In this document: piece by piece, positions 1-5,969 of the stretch
How the letters are laid out: the number at the start of each line of letters is the position of its first letter
Numbering within the stretch: the first letter of the stretch is position 1
Origin: an uncultured Bacteroidales bacterium
GTDB lineage: Bacteria; Bacteroidota; Bacteroidia; Bacteroidales; Bacteroidaceae
Length of the DNA stretch: 5,995 nucleotides
Reading direction: 5' to 3'
Assembly (NCBI GenBank): GCA_937896105.1
Contig: CALBKR010000380.1
Coordinates: forward strand, 1-5,995
The notes under the pieces: generated by a model
What the model saw: only the letters and a program-made list of their open reading frames with translations
Told to the model about the DNA's origin: nothing
Database searches by the model: none
Program-made: the position numbers and the translations under genes

Positions 1-647
1 CTGGTCCCGAAGCGCACCTCACCGCCGCAACGCTCTATCGTGCCACGGATATTCTCTATGACACGCGGCAGTTTGTCGGTACCTATGTGCGGATGTGCAT
101 CGGCAAGTATCGAAGGGCTTGCGCCGTGCTGGCAGAAGACATTCAGCACACCTTCTATGCTGCCGCGCTTCTTGCTGCGTGTGTAGAGCTTGCCGTCGGA
201 GTATGCACCTGCACCGCCCTCTCCGAAGCAGTAGTTCGATTCGGGGTCTACTGTGTGTGTGCGTGAAATGTTTGCAAGGTCGACCTTGCGTGTACGCACA
301 TCCTTGCCACGCTCCACTACAATGGGGCGTAGACCGTTCTCTATGAGTTTAAGTGCCGCAAAGAGGCCTGCCGGGCCTGCGCCTACCACTATCACCGGGC
401 GACCACCCTCGACATTGGGGTATTCACGCGCAACATACTCATCACCTCGCGGCATTTCGTTGACAAAGACTCTTACAAGAAGATTTATGTATATCGTGCG
501 CTGGCGTGCATCAATGCTGCGGCGCAACACACGAACTGCATTTATCGTGCGCTCCTCGAGCCCCTTGTCGCGTGCTATGTAACGTGCGAGCGACTGCTCG
601 TTCGCAGCCTCGTGCGGCTGCACTCTTATCTGAAATTCGTGTACCAT
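1..647 (-). CDS. NAD(P)/FAD-dependent oxidoreductase (uncharacterised FAD-dependent dehydrogenase), N-terminal 215 residues
   Basis: The reading frame starts at the ATG at 647-645 and stays open to the left edge, so the C-terminal part lies outside the window. An N-terminal region of about 80 residues starts MVHEFQIRVQPHE and has no recognisable motif. It is followed by a dinucleotide-binding fold: a beta strand and glycine loop VIVVGAGPAGLFAAL at 85-99 (GxGxxG/A), and the acidic end of the second strand, IVVERG, at 109-114, expected to bind the FAD ribose. A second glycine-rich stretch, FGEGGAGAYSDGKL at 141-154, is typical of a widespread family of FAD-dependent dehydrogenases of roughly 500 residues (COG2509-like) whose substrate is unknown. 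The gene lies 15 nt downstream of radA on the same strand, so co-transcription is likely. The start is supported by the short gap and the A-rich CTGGAAA directly before ATG. Family assignment is firm; the specific reaction is not known. Confidence 0.88.
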   Translation of the reverse strand, partial: MVHEFQIRVQPHEAANEQSLARYIARDKGLEERTINAVRVLRRSIDARQRTIYINLLVRVFVNEMPRGDEYVAREYPNVEGGRPVIVVGAGPAGLFAALKLIENGLRPIVVERGKDVRTRKVDLANISRTHTVDPESNYCFGEGGAGAYSDGKLYTRSKKRGSIEGVLNVFCQHGASPSILADAHPHIGTDKLPRVIENIRGTIERCGGEVRFGT

Positions 648-662
648 TTTCCAGTTTTAATG

Positions 663-2030
663 CTATCCGAAGACCAAGCGAAAGGCCTCCTCAACCTTGT
701 TTACCGGCAGCACCTCGATATCGAAGCGCGATGTATCGAGTCCCTTAAGGTTGCTGCGCGGCACTATTATCTGCTTGAAACCGAGCTTTGCAGCCTCGGC
801 AATGCGCTGCTCTATGCGGTTCACCGGGCGTATCTCGCCCGAAAGCCCCACCTCGCCTGCCATACATATCGTAGGTTCTATCTCAACATCCATATTGCTC
901 GAAAGGATGGCGCTGATTACCGAGAGGTCTATTGCAGGGTCGTTGACACGCAGACCGCCGGCAATGTTCAGGTAGACATCCTTTTGCGCGAGCTTGAAAC
1001 CCACGCGCTTCTCAAGCACTGCAAGCAACATATTCATACGACGGATATCGAAGCCTGTCGCCGAGCGTTGCGGCGTGCCGTAGGCAGCCGTGCTCACCAG
1101 CGCTTGCGCCTCTATGAGGAAGGGGCTCACGCCCTCTATTGCCGATGCTATGGCAACACCGCTCATTCCCTTGTGGCGCTCACTGAGCAGCAGTTCCGAC
1201 GGATTTGTCACCTGTCGCAGCCCCTCGCGGCGCATCTCGTATATACCGAGCTCGGCTGTGCTTCCGAAACGGTTCTTTATGGAGCGCAGCACCCTGTAAA
1301 GATAGTGCTGGTCGCCCTCGAACTGTATCACAACATCTACTATGTGTTCGAGAATTTTGGGGCCGGCAATGGCACCATCCTTGGTAATATGTCCGATAAG
1401 TATCACCGGGACATTGTTCTCCTTCGCGAACTTCAGCAGCATCGCCGTGCACTCGCGCACCTGCGACATACTGCCAGGCGAGGAGTCGACAGCCTCGCTG
1501 CACATTGTCTGTATCGAATCGATGACAAGCAGCTCTGGCATTACATTCTTTATATGTGTGAATATTGTCTCGAGCGATGTCTCACACACTATGTGGCAGT
1601 TGCCTTTGCTGTGCGGTATTCGGTCGGCACGCAGCTTTATCTGCTGCACGCTCTCCTCGCCCGACACATACAGGACCTTGCGGTCGGGCATACCGAGTAT
1701 TGTCTGCAACACGAGGGTCGATTTTCCGATACCGGGCTCACCGCCAAGCAGCACAAGCGAACCGGGCACAAGACCACCGCCAAGCACGCGGTTAAGCTCA
1801 CCATCCCTCATATCCAGGCGTGGCAGTTCATCGGCTGCAACATCGTCGATTAGCATTGGTGCAGCCTGCGGCTTCTCGTTGCCTGCAAACGAGGCACGGG
1901 CAGCAGGAGTGCCACGCACTACCCTCTCGACAAAGCTGTTCCACGCACCGCAGGCAGGGCACTTGCCCTGCCATTTGGGCGATTCGTAACCGCAATCGTT
2001 ACACAAGAATATAGTTTTATCTTTAGCCAT
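663..2030 (-). CDS. radA: DNA repair protein RadA (Sms), RecA-like branch-migration ATPase
   Basis: This encodes 455 residues, the usual full length of RadA. The N-terminus carries a four-cysteine zinc finger (C10, C13, C24, C27; CNDC...CPAC). The RecA-like ATPase core follows, with Walker A GEPGIGKST at 97-105, a Walker B strand LLVID at 167-171 and the RadA-specific KNRFG motif at 252-256. The C-terminal third is the Lon-protease-like domain (GGLRVNDPAIDLSV from 358, GEVGLSGEIRPVNRIEQR at 392-409). RadA binds DNA and drives branch migration of recombination intermediates with RecA; the Lon-like part is a scaffold rather than an active protease. The start at 2030 gives the canonical MAKDKTIFLC N-terminus. 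Upstream is A/T-rich (ATATTAAAAT) without a clear Shine-Dalgarno sequence, as usual in Bacteroidetes. A small hairpin, AACAC/GTGTT (2063-2067 and 2073-2077), lies about 33-47 nt upstream. I see no convincing promoter; the nearest is GATTTTTG at 2059-2052, one mismatch from TAnnTTTG and without a clear -33 box. Confidence 0.97.
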   Translation of the reverse strand: MAKDKTIFLCNDCGYESPKWQGKCPACGAWNSFVERVVRGTPAARASFAGNEKPQAAPMLIDDVAADELPRLDMRDGELNRVLGGGLVPGSLVLLGGEPGIGKSTLVLQTILGMPDRKVLYVSGEESVQQIKLRADRIPHSKGNCHIVCETSLETIFTHIKNVMPELLVIDSIQTMCSEAVDSSPGSMSQVRECTAMLLKFAKENNVPVILIGHITKDGAIAGPKILEHIVDVVIQFEGDQHYLYRVLRSIKNRFGSTAELGIYEMRREGLRQVTNPSELLLSERHKGMSGVAIASAIEGVSPFLIEAQALVSTAAYGTPQRSATGFDIRRMNMLLAVLEKRVGFKLAQKDVYLNIAGGLRVNDPAIDLSVISAILSSNMDVEIEPTICMAGEVGLSGEIRPVNRIEQRIAEAAKLGFKQIIVPRSNLKGLDTSRFDIEVLPVNKVEEAFRLVFG

Positions 2031-2084
2031 ATTTTAATATCAAGCAATTAACAAAAATCCCAAACACCTTTTGTGTTACGCGTG

Positions 2085-2157
2085 TGTCATCCTGAATGAA
2101 ATGAAGGTTCTCTGCATAATGCGGATACAGAGATATTTCGCTACGCTCAATATGACA
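2085..2157. repeat. 73-bp palindromic repeat element with TGTCAT/ATGACA ends
   Basis: The left arm (2085-2114, beginning TGTCATCCTGAATGAAATGA) and the right arm (2128-2157, ending ACGCTCAATATGACA) are inverted copies. They agree at 20 of 30 positions by my manual alignment and flank a 13-nt loop (2115-2127). The ends are perfect (TGTCAT/ATGACA) and the stem next to the loop is perfect (TCTCTG/CAGAGA). The arms resemble a dispersed intergenic palindrome seen in many bacterial genomes, of the general form TGTCATCCTGAGCG-AGCGAAGGATCT. The right arm, read on the minus strand, is closer to that form than the left. This copy is probably degenerate. It sits in the radA upstream spacer and codes for nothing visible. 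Confidence 0.7.
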
Positions 2158-2185
2158 AATCACATCTAACCAACATCTATTTATC

Positions 2186-2308
2186 AAAGTTGATTAAAAA
2201 GGTACGAGTTCAAGGCTTGCGAAGCCAAACAAAACCGCAGTTTACTAAACGTAAATGAGGATTTTGTTGGCAAGCGTAACGACGAAATCGTGCCTTTTAA
2301 ACAACTTT
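2186..2308. repeat. Long imperfect palindrome (MITE-like or structured RNA element), 123 bp
   Basis: The stretch folds onto itself around a small loop at 2246-2250. From the centre outwards, TTTAC (2241-2245) pairs with GTAAA (2251-2255). AACAAAA (2228-2234, with A2227 bulged beside it) faces TTTTGTT (2262-2268), and GCTTGC (2215-2220) matches GCAAGC (2270-2275). GGTACGA (2201-2207) pairs with TCGTGCC (2288-2294) through one G-T pair. AAAAA/TTTT and then AAAGTTG (2186-2192) with CAACTTT (2302-2308) close the structure. Central mismatches and a left-side bulge make it imperfect. No protein-coding frame is apparent. The layout fits a miniature inverted-repeat element or a dispersed Bacteroidetes intergenic repeat. 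It follows the CPBP gene, so transcribed from the minus strand it would end in a U-rich stretch (CCUUUUUAAU) and could also act as a terminator or 3'-end stabiliser. That role is inference. Confidence 0.7.
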
Positions 2309-2924
2309 ACATTATCGGGAACCAAATAAACACCGCCACATCCCACAAGGCGTGCGAGATTATAATCGCCGAGAAGCGTTCGGGGAAGAAACGGTAGAGC
2401 ACTCCCCAGGCAGCACCGGCCACAAGCGCAGCCATTGTCAGCATAAAGTTGCACGAGCCTGCGTGCACAAGTGCATATATAAGTGTGGTGACTATCAGTC
2501 CCTTGTTGGCATTCCATCGTTCGGAGAGTTTCTGCTGCACATATCCGCGCCAGAATATCTCCTCGGCAGGACCAATGAGAAAGAGCATCAACCCCGTGAG
2601 CAGCCAGGGCGACTCGCCCTCCTTCATTCCATAGATAGTATCGACCTGCGGACGGGCAAAATCGAACATCAGCTGCGAGAGTTTGTCACCGACCCAGAAG
2701 ACACCCCATAAGGCAACAGCAATAGCCACACCCAGGAGAATGTTCGCAGGTGTCAGGCGGACACGTTTCCACCACCCGGGTGCAAACAACGTGGCAAGCA
2801 GCGACAGCGTGCAGGCCGAGCCCGTCATCATCCACCAGAAATTCACGTGTGGAGCAGTCCAGGGGCTGAACATCACGGTCCACAGAACTGTTGCAAGTAA
2901 AATTGTAAAGAGAAGACGGCGCAT
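2307..2924 (-). CDS. CPBP-family intramembrane glutamic endopeptidase (Abi/Rce1-like)
   Basis: This 205-residue, very hydrophobic protein has about six to seven membrane segments (roughly 5-22, 30-48, 61-84, 105-118, 143-158, 160-179 and 184-203). The CPBP/Abi motifs are all present in order. EExxxR is seen in PAEEIFWRGYVQ (E121, E122, R126). The second motif is Y150-A-L-V-H154, with Tyr in place of the usual Phe of FxxxH. The third is HxxxN/D in SHALWD (H191, D195). These residues form the active site in the Rce1 CAAX-protease superfamily, so activity is plausible; the substrate is unknown. Its ATG shares one base with the menA stop (TGATG), which points to translational coupling. The stop codon (2309-2307) and last Met codon lie in or next to the outer arm of the long palindrome, so the last residues may derive from that element. 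Length is typical of short CPBP proteins. Confidence 0.88.
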   Translation of the reverse strand: MRRLLFTILLATVLWTVMFSPWTAPHVNFWWMMTGSACTLSLLATLFAPGWWKRVRLTPANILLGVAIAVALWGVFWVGDKLSQLMFDFARPQVDTIYGMKEGESPWLLTGLMLFLIGPAEEIFWRGYVQQKLSERWNANKGLIVTTLIYALVHAGSCNFMLTMAALVAGAAWGVLYRFFPERFSAIIISHALWDVAVFIWFPIM

Positions 2925-3823
2925 CAGAACAGAGACGTCAAGATTAGTGATAATGTCAACAGCAGGCTGAACATAAGCTGCAGCTGTGCCGTCTTTTCAT
3001 CAATGCCAGCCACGGCTTCCATACCCTCGGCCGGGAGCCTCATCGCTGCACGGCAGTTGTCGACAGCCGGTTTAAGCGCAACAAGCACAACAAGTGCCCA
3101 CCAAGGCATTGCACCGCAGATGGCAGCAACCAATATGCACACAAAGGGCAACAGCATCTCGGCAACATATACATAGGCCGAGACGCGCTTGCCGATAAGC
3201 ATCGCAAAAGTCTTTATGCCGGCTCGGGCATCCTGCTCGATGTCGCGCGAGTTGTTTATGTGAAGGATGCCCACTGTTATAAGACCGATGGGGAGCATCA
3301 GCCACATCACCTCTTGATGTATGTAGCCCGAAACGACATAGGATGTCCCGAGGATAGGCAACACCGAATAGGTGAGGAAGATGTCGACATCACCCAAAGC
3401 GTGATATTTGAGCCAGGGATAGAACAGTATGAGTACACAGCCGGCAAGGCCGAAGTAGAGCACCGGCAAGCCTGTGCACAGCAACAGTGCTATACCCGAA
3501 GCCACAGCGGCAGCCAACAGCCACAGCGAGAGATGCTTTATCTCCGATGCGCGGAACTCACCGCTAACTATCGATGTACCGCCGATGGCATCTTCCCTGT
3601 CTACGCCACGCTTGTAATCGCGATAGTCGCTCCAGGTATTTGCAGCAGCGTGGAAGAGTACAATGTTAACGATTGTCCACAAGCCGATTACCCAACTGAC
3701 GCCGTAGCCTGCCCAGTTGAGATAGGCTATAGTAACCAACACCGGCATTGCCGATGCTGGGAACGACCAGGGACGCGTGGCAAGAAGCCACGACTTGAAG
3801 GAGTGTTTTCTATTACCTTTCAT
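2924..3823 (-). CDS. menA: 1,4-dihydroxy-2-naphthoate polyprenyltransferase (UbiA family)
   Basis: This encodes 299 residues, the normal length for MenA. It attaches the polyprenyl tail to 1,4-dihydroxy-2-naphthoate in the membrane, giving demethylmenaquinone. The first Asp-rich prenyl-diphosphate site is ANTWSDYRDYKRGVD at 61-75 (N62, D66, D69, D75), followed by GGTSIVSG at 81-88. The second is HINNSRDIEQDARAGIKTF at 188-206 (N190, R193, D194, D198, K204, T205). This matches the NNxRDxxxDxxxGKxT pattern that separates MenA from other UbiA enzymes such as protoheme farnesyltransferase. About nine membrane helices surround these loops. The start at 3823 is preceded by an A/T-rich stretch and CTGGAAA directly before ATG. 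A good Bacteroidetes-type promoter lies about 75 nt upstream. The stop overlaps the CPBP gene start by one base. No other men genes are in the window. Confidence 0.92.
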   Translation of the reverse strand: MKGNRKHSFKSWLLATRPWSFPASAMPVLVTIAYLNWAGYGVSWVIGLWTIVNIVLFHAAANTWSDYRDYKRGVDREDAIGGTSIVSGEFRASEIKHLSLWLLAAAVASGIALLLCTGLPVLYFGLAGCVLILFYPWLKYHALGDVDIFLTYSVLPILGTSYVVSGYIHQEVMWLMLPIGLITVGILHINNSRDIEQDARAGIKTFAMLIGKRVSAYVYVAEMLLPFVCILVAAICGAMPWWALVVLVALKPAVDNCRAAMRLPAEGMEAVAGIDEKTAQLQLMFSLLLTLSLILTSLF

Positions 3824-3868
3824 TTTCCAGAATTTAATATGAATGTGAAAGCCGTCCGGAGCATCTGC

Positions 3869-3887
3869 AAAAAGGCAAAACCCTGCC
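3869..3887 (-). promoter_or_regulatory. Terminator-like hairpin in the menA leader
   Basis: Read on the minus strand, GGCAGGGTTTTGCC (3887-3874) can form a stem of four Watson-Crick pairs plus one G-U pair with a four-base loop, and is followed at once by TTTTT (3873-3869). It would be transcribed within the first few tens of bases after the predicted menA start and about 50 nt before the menA ATG. The shape is that of a small intrinsic terminator, which would allow attenuation. The stem is short and no competing antiterminator was found, so chance is quite possible. Confidence 0.3.
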
Positions 3888-3898
3888 GTTGGCTACCG

Positions 3899-3929
3899 CA
3901 AAAATACACATTATTCGCCTTTTGTCAAT
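3899..3929 (-). promoter_or_regulatory. Predicted Bacteroidetes sigma-ABfr-type promoter for menA
   Basis: On the minus strand the -7 box TATTTTTG (3906-3899) fits TAnnTTTG exactly. A -33 box ATTG (3929-3926) lies 19 nt before it, within the usual 19-21 nt spacing. Transcription would start near 3893 and give a leader of about 70 nt. It would serve menA and the coupled CPBP gene. Confidence 0.6.
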
Positions 3930-3935
3930 ATGTTA

Positions 3936-3953
3936 TCTGCACTTTTTTGCAGA
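3936..3953. other. Small perfect inverted repeat upstream of the menA promoter
   Basis: TCTGCA (3936-3941) and TGCAGA (3948-3953) are perfect inverted copies around the six-base spacer CTTTTT. The repeat lies just upstream of the menA -33 box, between the two divergent promoters. That is a reasonable operator position, but nothing identifies a regulator and such short repeats occur by chance. Confidence 0.25.
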
Positions 3954-4029
3954 CACGCGGAGATAAGCCGGTGAAGACACAAGATTATCGGTACATCCGG
4001 CCTGTAATTCCAAAAGAGCTTTTCAAAAT

Positions 4030-4061
4030 GTTGCTGTTTTAGCGCAAAAAAATTAAATTTG
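4030..4061 (+). promoter_or_regulatory. Predicted Bacteroidetes-type promoter for thrA
   Basis: The -7 box TAAATTTG (4054-4061) fits TAnnTTTG exactly. A -33 box GTTG (4030-4033) is separated from it by 20 nt. The start would be near 4066-4068, giving a leader of about 40 nt. A near-palindrome, AAAAGAGCTTTT (4012-4023), lies just upstream of the -33 box. No threonine- or isoleucine-rich leader peptide of the enteric thr attenuator type is visible between the promoter and thrA. Confidence 0.62.
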
Positions 4062-4069
4062 CAACCCAT

Positions 4070-4091
4070 TGCAGTGTAACCAGAAACTGCA
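4070..4091 (+). promoter_or_regulatory. Short hairpin in the thrA 5' leader
   Basis: TGCAGT (4070-4075) pairs perfectly with ACTGCA (4086-4091) around a ten-base loop. It occupies most of the predicted leader and ends 10 nt before the purine-rich AAGAGG. It may tune translation or mRNA stability. It is too small to be called a riboswitch, and no T-run follows it. Confidence 0.3.
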
Positions 4092-4100
4092 TCACATAAC

Positions 4101-4106
4101 AAGAGG
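4101..4106 (+). promoter_or_regulatory. Purine-rich ribosome-binding-like site at the thrA start
   Basis: AAGAGG directly touches the ATG at 4107, a spacing of zero. The in-frame ATG at 4116 (Met4) would have a spacing of 9 nt, close to ideal. The family N-terminus (MRVLKFGGTSV in E. coli ThrA) argues for 4107, giving [12 protein letters not shown]. Starting at 4116 would give MKFGGTSVG, which still keeps the KFGGTS motif. Confidence 0.4.
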
Positions 4107-5969
4107 ATGAAAGTAATGAAATTCGGCGGAACATCGGTTGGTTCCGTAAACAGCATATTGAACCTGAAGAGCATTGTAGAAGCCGCTGCCGCAAAGGAGC
4201 GCGTGATAGTTGTAGTGTCGGCGCTTGGCGGCATTACCGACAAACTGATAAAGACAGCCAACCTGGCTGTCAATGGCGACACGGCATTCAACAACGAGTT
4301 CCAGGAGATTGTAGAACGCCACCACGGGCTGATAGATGCTGTTATCCCCGACAACACAAGGCGTGCCGCGCTGTTGGAGGAGGTGAATATGTTGCTCAAT
4401 GAACTCAACAACATCTATCAGGGACTTGCTCTCATCAACAATATGACCCCGAAGTCGGAGGCTACCATCGTGAGCTACGGCGAGAGGATATCGAGCCGCA
4501 TTGTCACAGCACTCATCGACGGAGCCGTGCGTTTCAATGCACGCAAGTTCATAAAGACCGAGACAAAGCACAACAAATACATCCTTGCCGACGACACCAC
4601 GGAGAGACTCATACACGAAATGTTCGACGGCTGTACAGAGCAGGTTGCAGTGGTGCCGGGCTTCATTGCACAGGACAAGGAGAGCGAGGAGATAACCAAC
4701 CTCGGACGCGGCGGAAGTGACTACACAGCTGCCATAATAGCCGCAACGCTGAAGGCCGACTGCCTTGAGATTTGGACGGATGTGGACGGCTTTATGACAG
4801 CCGACCCACGCGTAATCGACAATGCATATACCATAAAGCACCTGAGCTATGTTGAGGCTACCGAGCTTTGCAACTTCGGTGCAAAGGTTGTCTACCCCCC
4901 TACCATCTACCCGGTATTCAAGTCAAACATCCCCATTAGGATAAAGAACACCTTCAACCCCGACGGAGAGGGAACCATCATCGATGCCCACAGCGAGGAT
5001 GAGGGCAGGCTCATCAAGGGTATATCGAGCATCAACGACACCGACCTGCTCACAGTGCAGGGACTTGGTATGGTGGGTGTGGTAGGTGTGAACCACCGCA
5101 TATTCCGCGCACTCGGGAATGCCGGAATCAGCGTGTTCCTCGTTGCCCAGGCTTCGTCGGAGAACAGCACCTCGATAGGCTTGCGCCACATCGATGCCGA
5201 CAAGGCGTGTGAAGTGCTGAACAAGGAGTTCGAACGAGAGATTTCAATGGGCTTGATGGAGAGCGTGCGCGCTACAAGCGAACTCTCCACCGTTGCCATT
5301 GTGGGCGAGAATATGCGCCAGAATGCAGGCATCATAGGCAAGCTGTTCCAGACACTGGGACGCAACGGCATCAACGTGATTGCCTGTGCACAAGGCGGAC
5401 AGGAGACAAACATCTCGTTTGTAATCAAGGCCGACCTGCTGCGCAAAACGCTCAATGTCATACACGACTCGTTCTTCCTTTCGGAATACAAGGTGCTGAA
5501 CCTCTTTATCTGCGGCATTGGAACTGTTGGCGGCAGCCTCATCGAACAGATTACATCGCAGCAGGAGAAGCTGAAGAAGGAGCACGGACTGAAACTGAAT
5601 ATAGTGGGCATTGCCAACAGCCGCAACGCCATCTTCGACCGCGACGGCCTCGACACCGCAAATTACAGGAGTGCACTCAAGGAGAGCACACCGAGCAGCA
5701 TCAGCAAGCTGCGCGACGACATAATAGAGATGAACATCTTTAACTCGGTATTCGTGGACTGCAAGCAGCGAGGTAGCAGCGATATATGGCGACCTGCTGT
5801 CACACAACATCAGCGTGGTGGCTGCCAACAAGATTGCGGCTTCAGGCGACTATGCCACATACAACAGCCTGAAACAGATTGCACGCCAGCGCAACATAAA
5901 GTACCTTTTCGAGACGAATGTGGGCGCTGGTCTTCCCATAATCAACACCATCAACGACCTGATAAATAG
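4107..5969 (+). CDS. thrA: Bifunctional aspartokinase / homoserine dehydrogenase, frameshifted in the dehydrogenase domain
   Basis: The aspartokinase domain (residues 1 to about 300) is intact. It has KFGGTSVG at 5-12, SYGERISSR at 123-131, GRGGSDYTA at 200-208, [12 protein letters not shown] at 225-236 and FGAKVVYP at 257-264. Two ACT-type regulatory modules follow, at about 312-390 ([19 protein letters not shown]) and 393-460 ([18 protein letters not shown]), the usual place for threonine feedback control. The homoserine dehydrogenase Rossmann fold begins at 464 with [13 protein letters not shown]. The frame is correct through FVDC (549-552). The remaining 68 residues to the TAG at 5967-5969 resemble nothing in the family. 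The true continuation is one frame over from 5761. Full-length ThrA is about 810-820 residues, so even a corrected gene would run beyond the window. As sequenced, phosphorylation of aspartate could persist, but the dehydrogenase would be truncated before its catalytic part. Genes for homoserine kinase and threonine synthase are commonly downstream but are not visible here. Confidence 0.93.
   Translation: MKVMKFGGTSVGSVNSILNLKSIVEAAAAKERVIVVVSALGGITDKLIKTANLAVNGDTAFNNEFQEIVERHHGLIDAVIPDNTRRAALLEEVNMLLNELNNIYQGLALINNMTPKSEATIVSYGERISSRIVTALIDGAVRFNARKFIKTETKHNKYILADDTTERLIHEMFDGCTEQVAVVPGFIAQDKESEEITNLGRGGSDYTAAIIAATLKADCLEIWTDVDGFMTADPRVIDNAYTIKHLSYVEATELCNFGAKVVYPPTIYPVFKSNIPIRIKNTFNPDGEGTIIDAHSEDEGRLIKGISSINDTDLLTVQGLGMVGVVGVNHRIFRALGNAGISVFLVAQASSENSTSIGLRHIDADKACEVLNKEFEREISMGLMESVRATSELSTVAIVGENMRQNAGIIGKLFQTLGRNGINVIACAQGGQETNISFVIKADLLRKTLNVIHDSFFLSEYKVLNLFICGIGTVGGSLIEQITSQQEKLKKEHGLKLNIVGIANSRNAIFDRDGLDTANYRSALKESTPSSISKLRDDIIEMNIFNSVFVDCKQRGSSDIWRPAVTQHQRGGCQQDCGFRRLCHIQQPETDCTPAQHKVPFRDECGRWSSHNQHHQRPDK

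Noticed and set aside
612..1853. A 413-codon open frame on the plus strand opposite radA
   Set aside because: It is fully antisense to a well-supported radA, has no family motifs, and its His/Leu/Arg/Cys-rich composition is what the reverse strand of such a gene yields.
2039..2060. radA promoter with GATTTTTG as the -7 box
   Set aside because: One mismatch in the key TA and no acceptable -33 box at 19-21 nt; not reported as a feature.
3961..4003. GCCGG (3967-3971) and CCGGC (3997-4001) as an operator between menA and thrA
   Set aside because: Five-base arms 25 nt apart are too weak to separate from chance.
3260..4042. A 260-codon plus-strand open frame opposite menA and running into the intergenic region
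   Set aside because: Antisense to menA, no recognisable motif, and it crosses both the menA start and the predicted menA promoter region.
4028..4042. Tiny frame ATG TTG CTG TTT TAG as a possible thr leader peptide
   Set aside because: Only four codons, no Thr or Ile codons, and it lies upstream of the predicted thrA transcription start.
4092..4841. A 249-codon minus-strand frame opposite the kinase part of thrA, and similar frames at 4907-5656 and 5244-5831
   Set aside because: Mirror frames of thrA with no domain or start signal support.
5764..5782. Programmed ribosomal frameshifting as the explanation for the thrA frame change
   Set aside because: No slippery heptamer or clear stimulatory hairpin is visible, and family comparison indicates bases are missing (a Thr codon plus two) rather than only a frame change.
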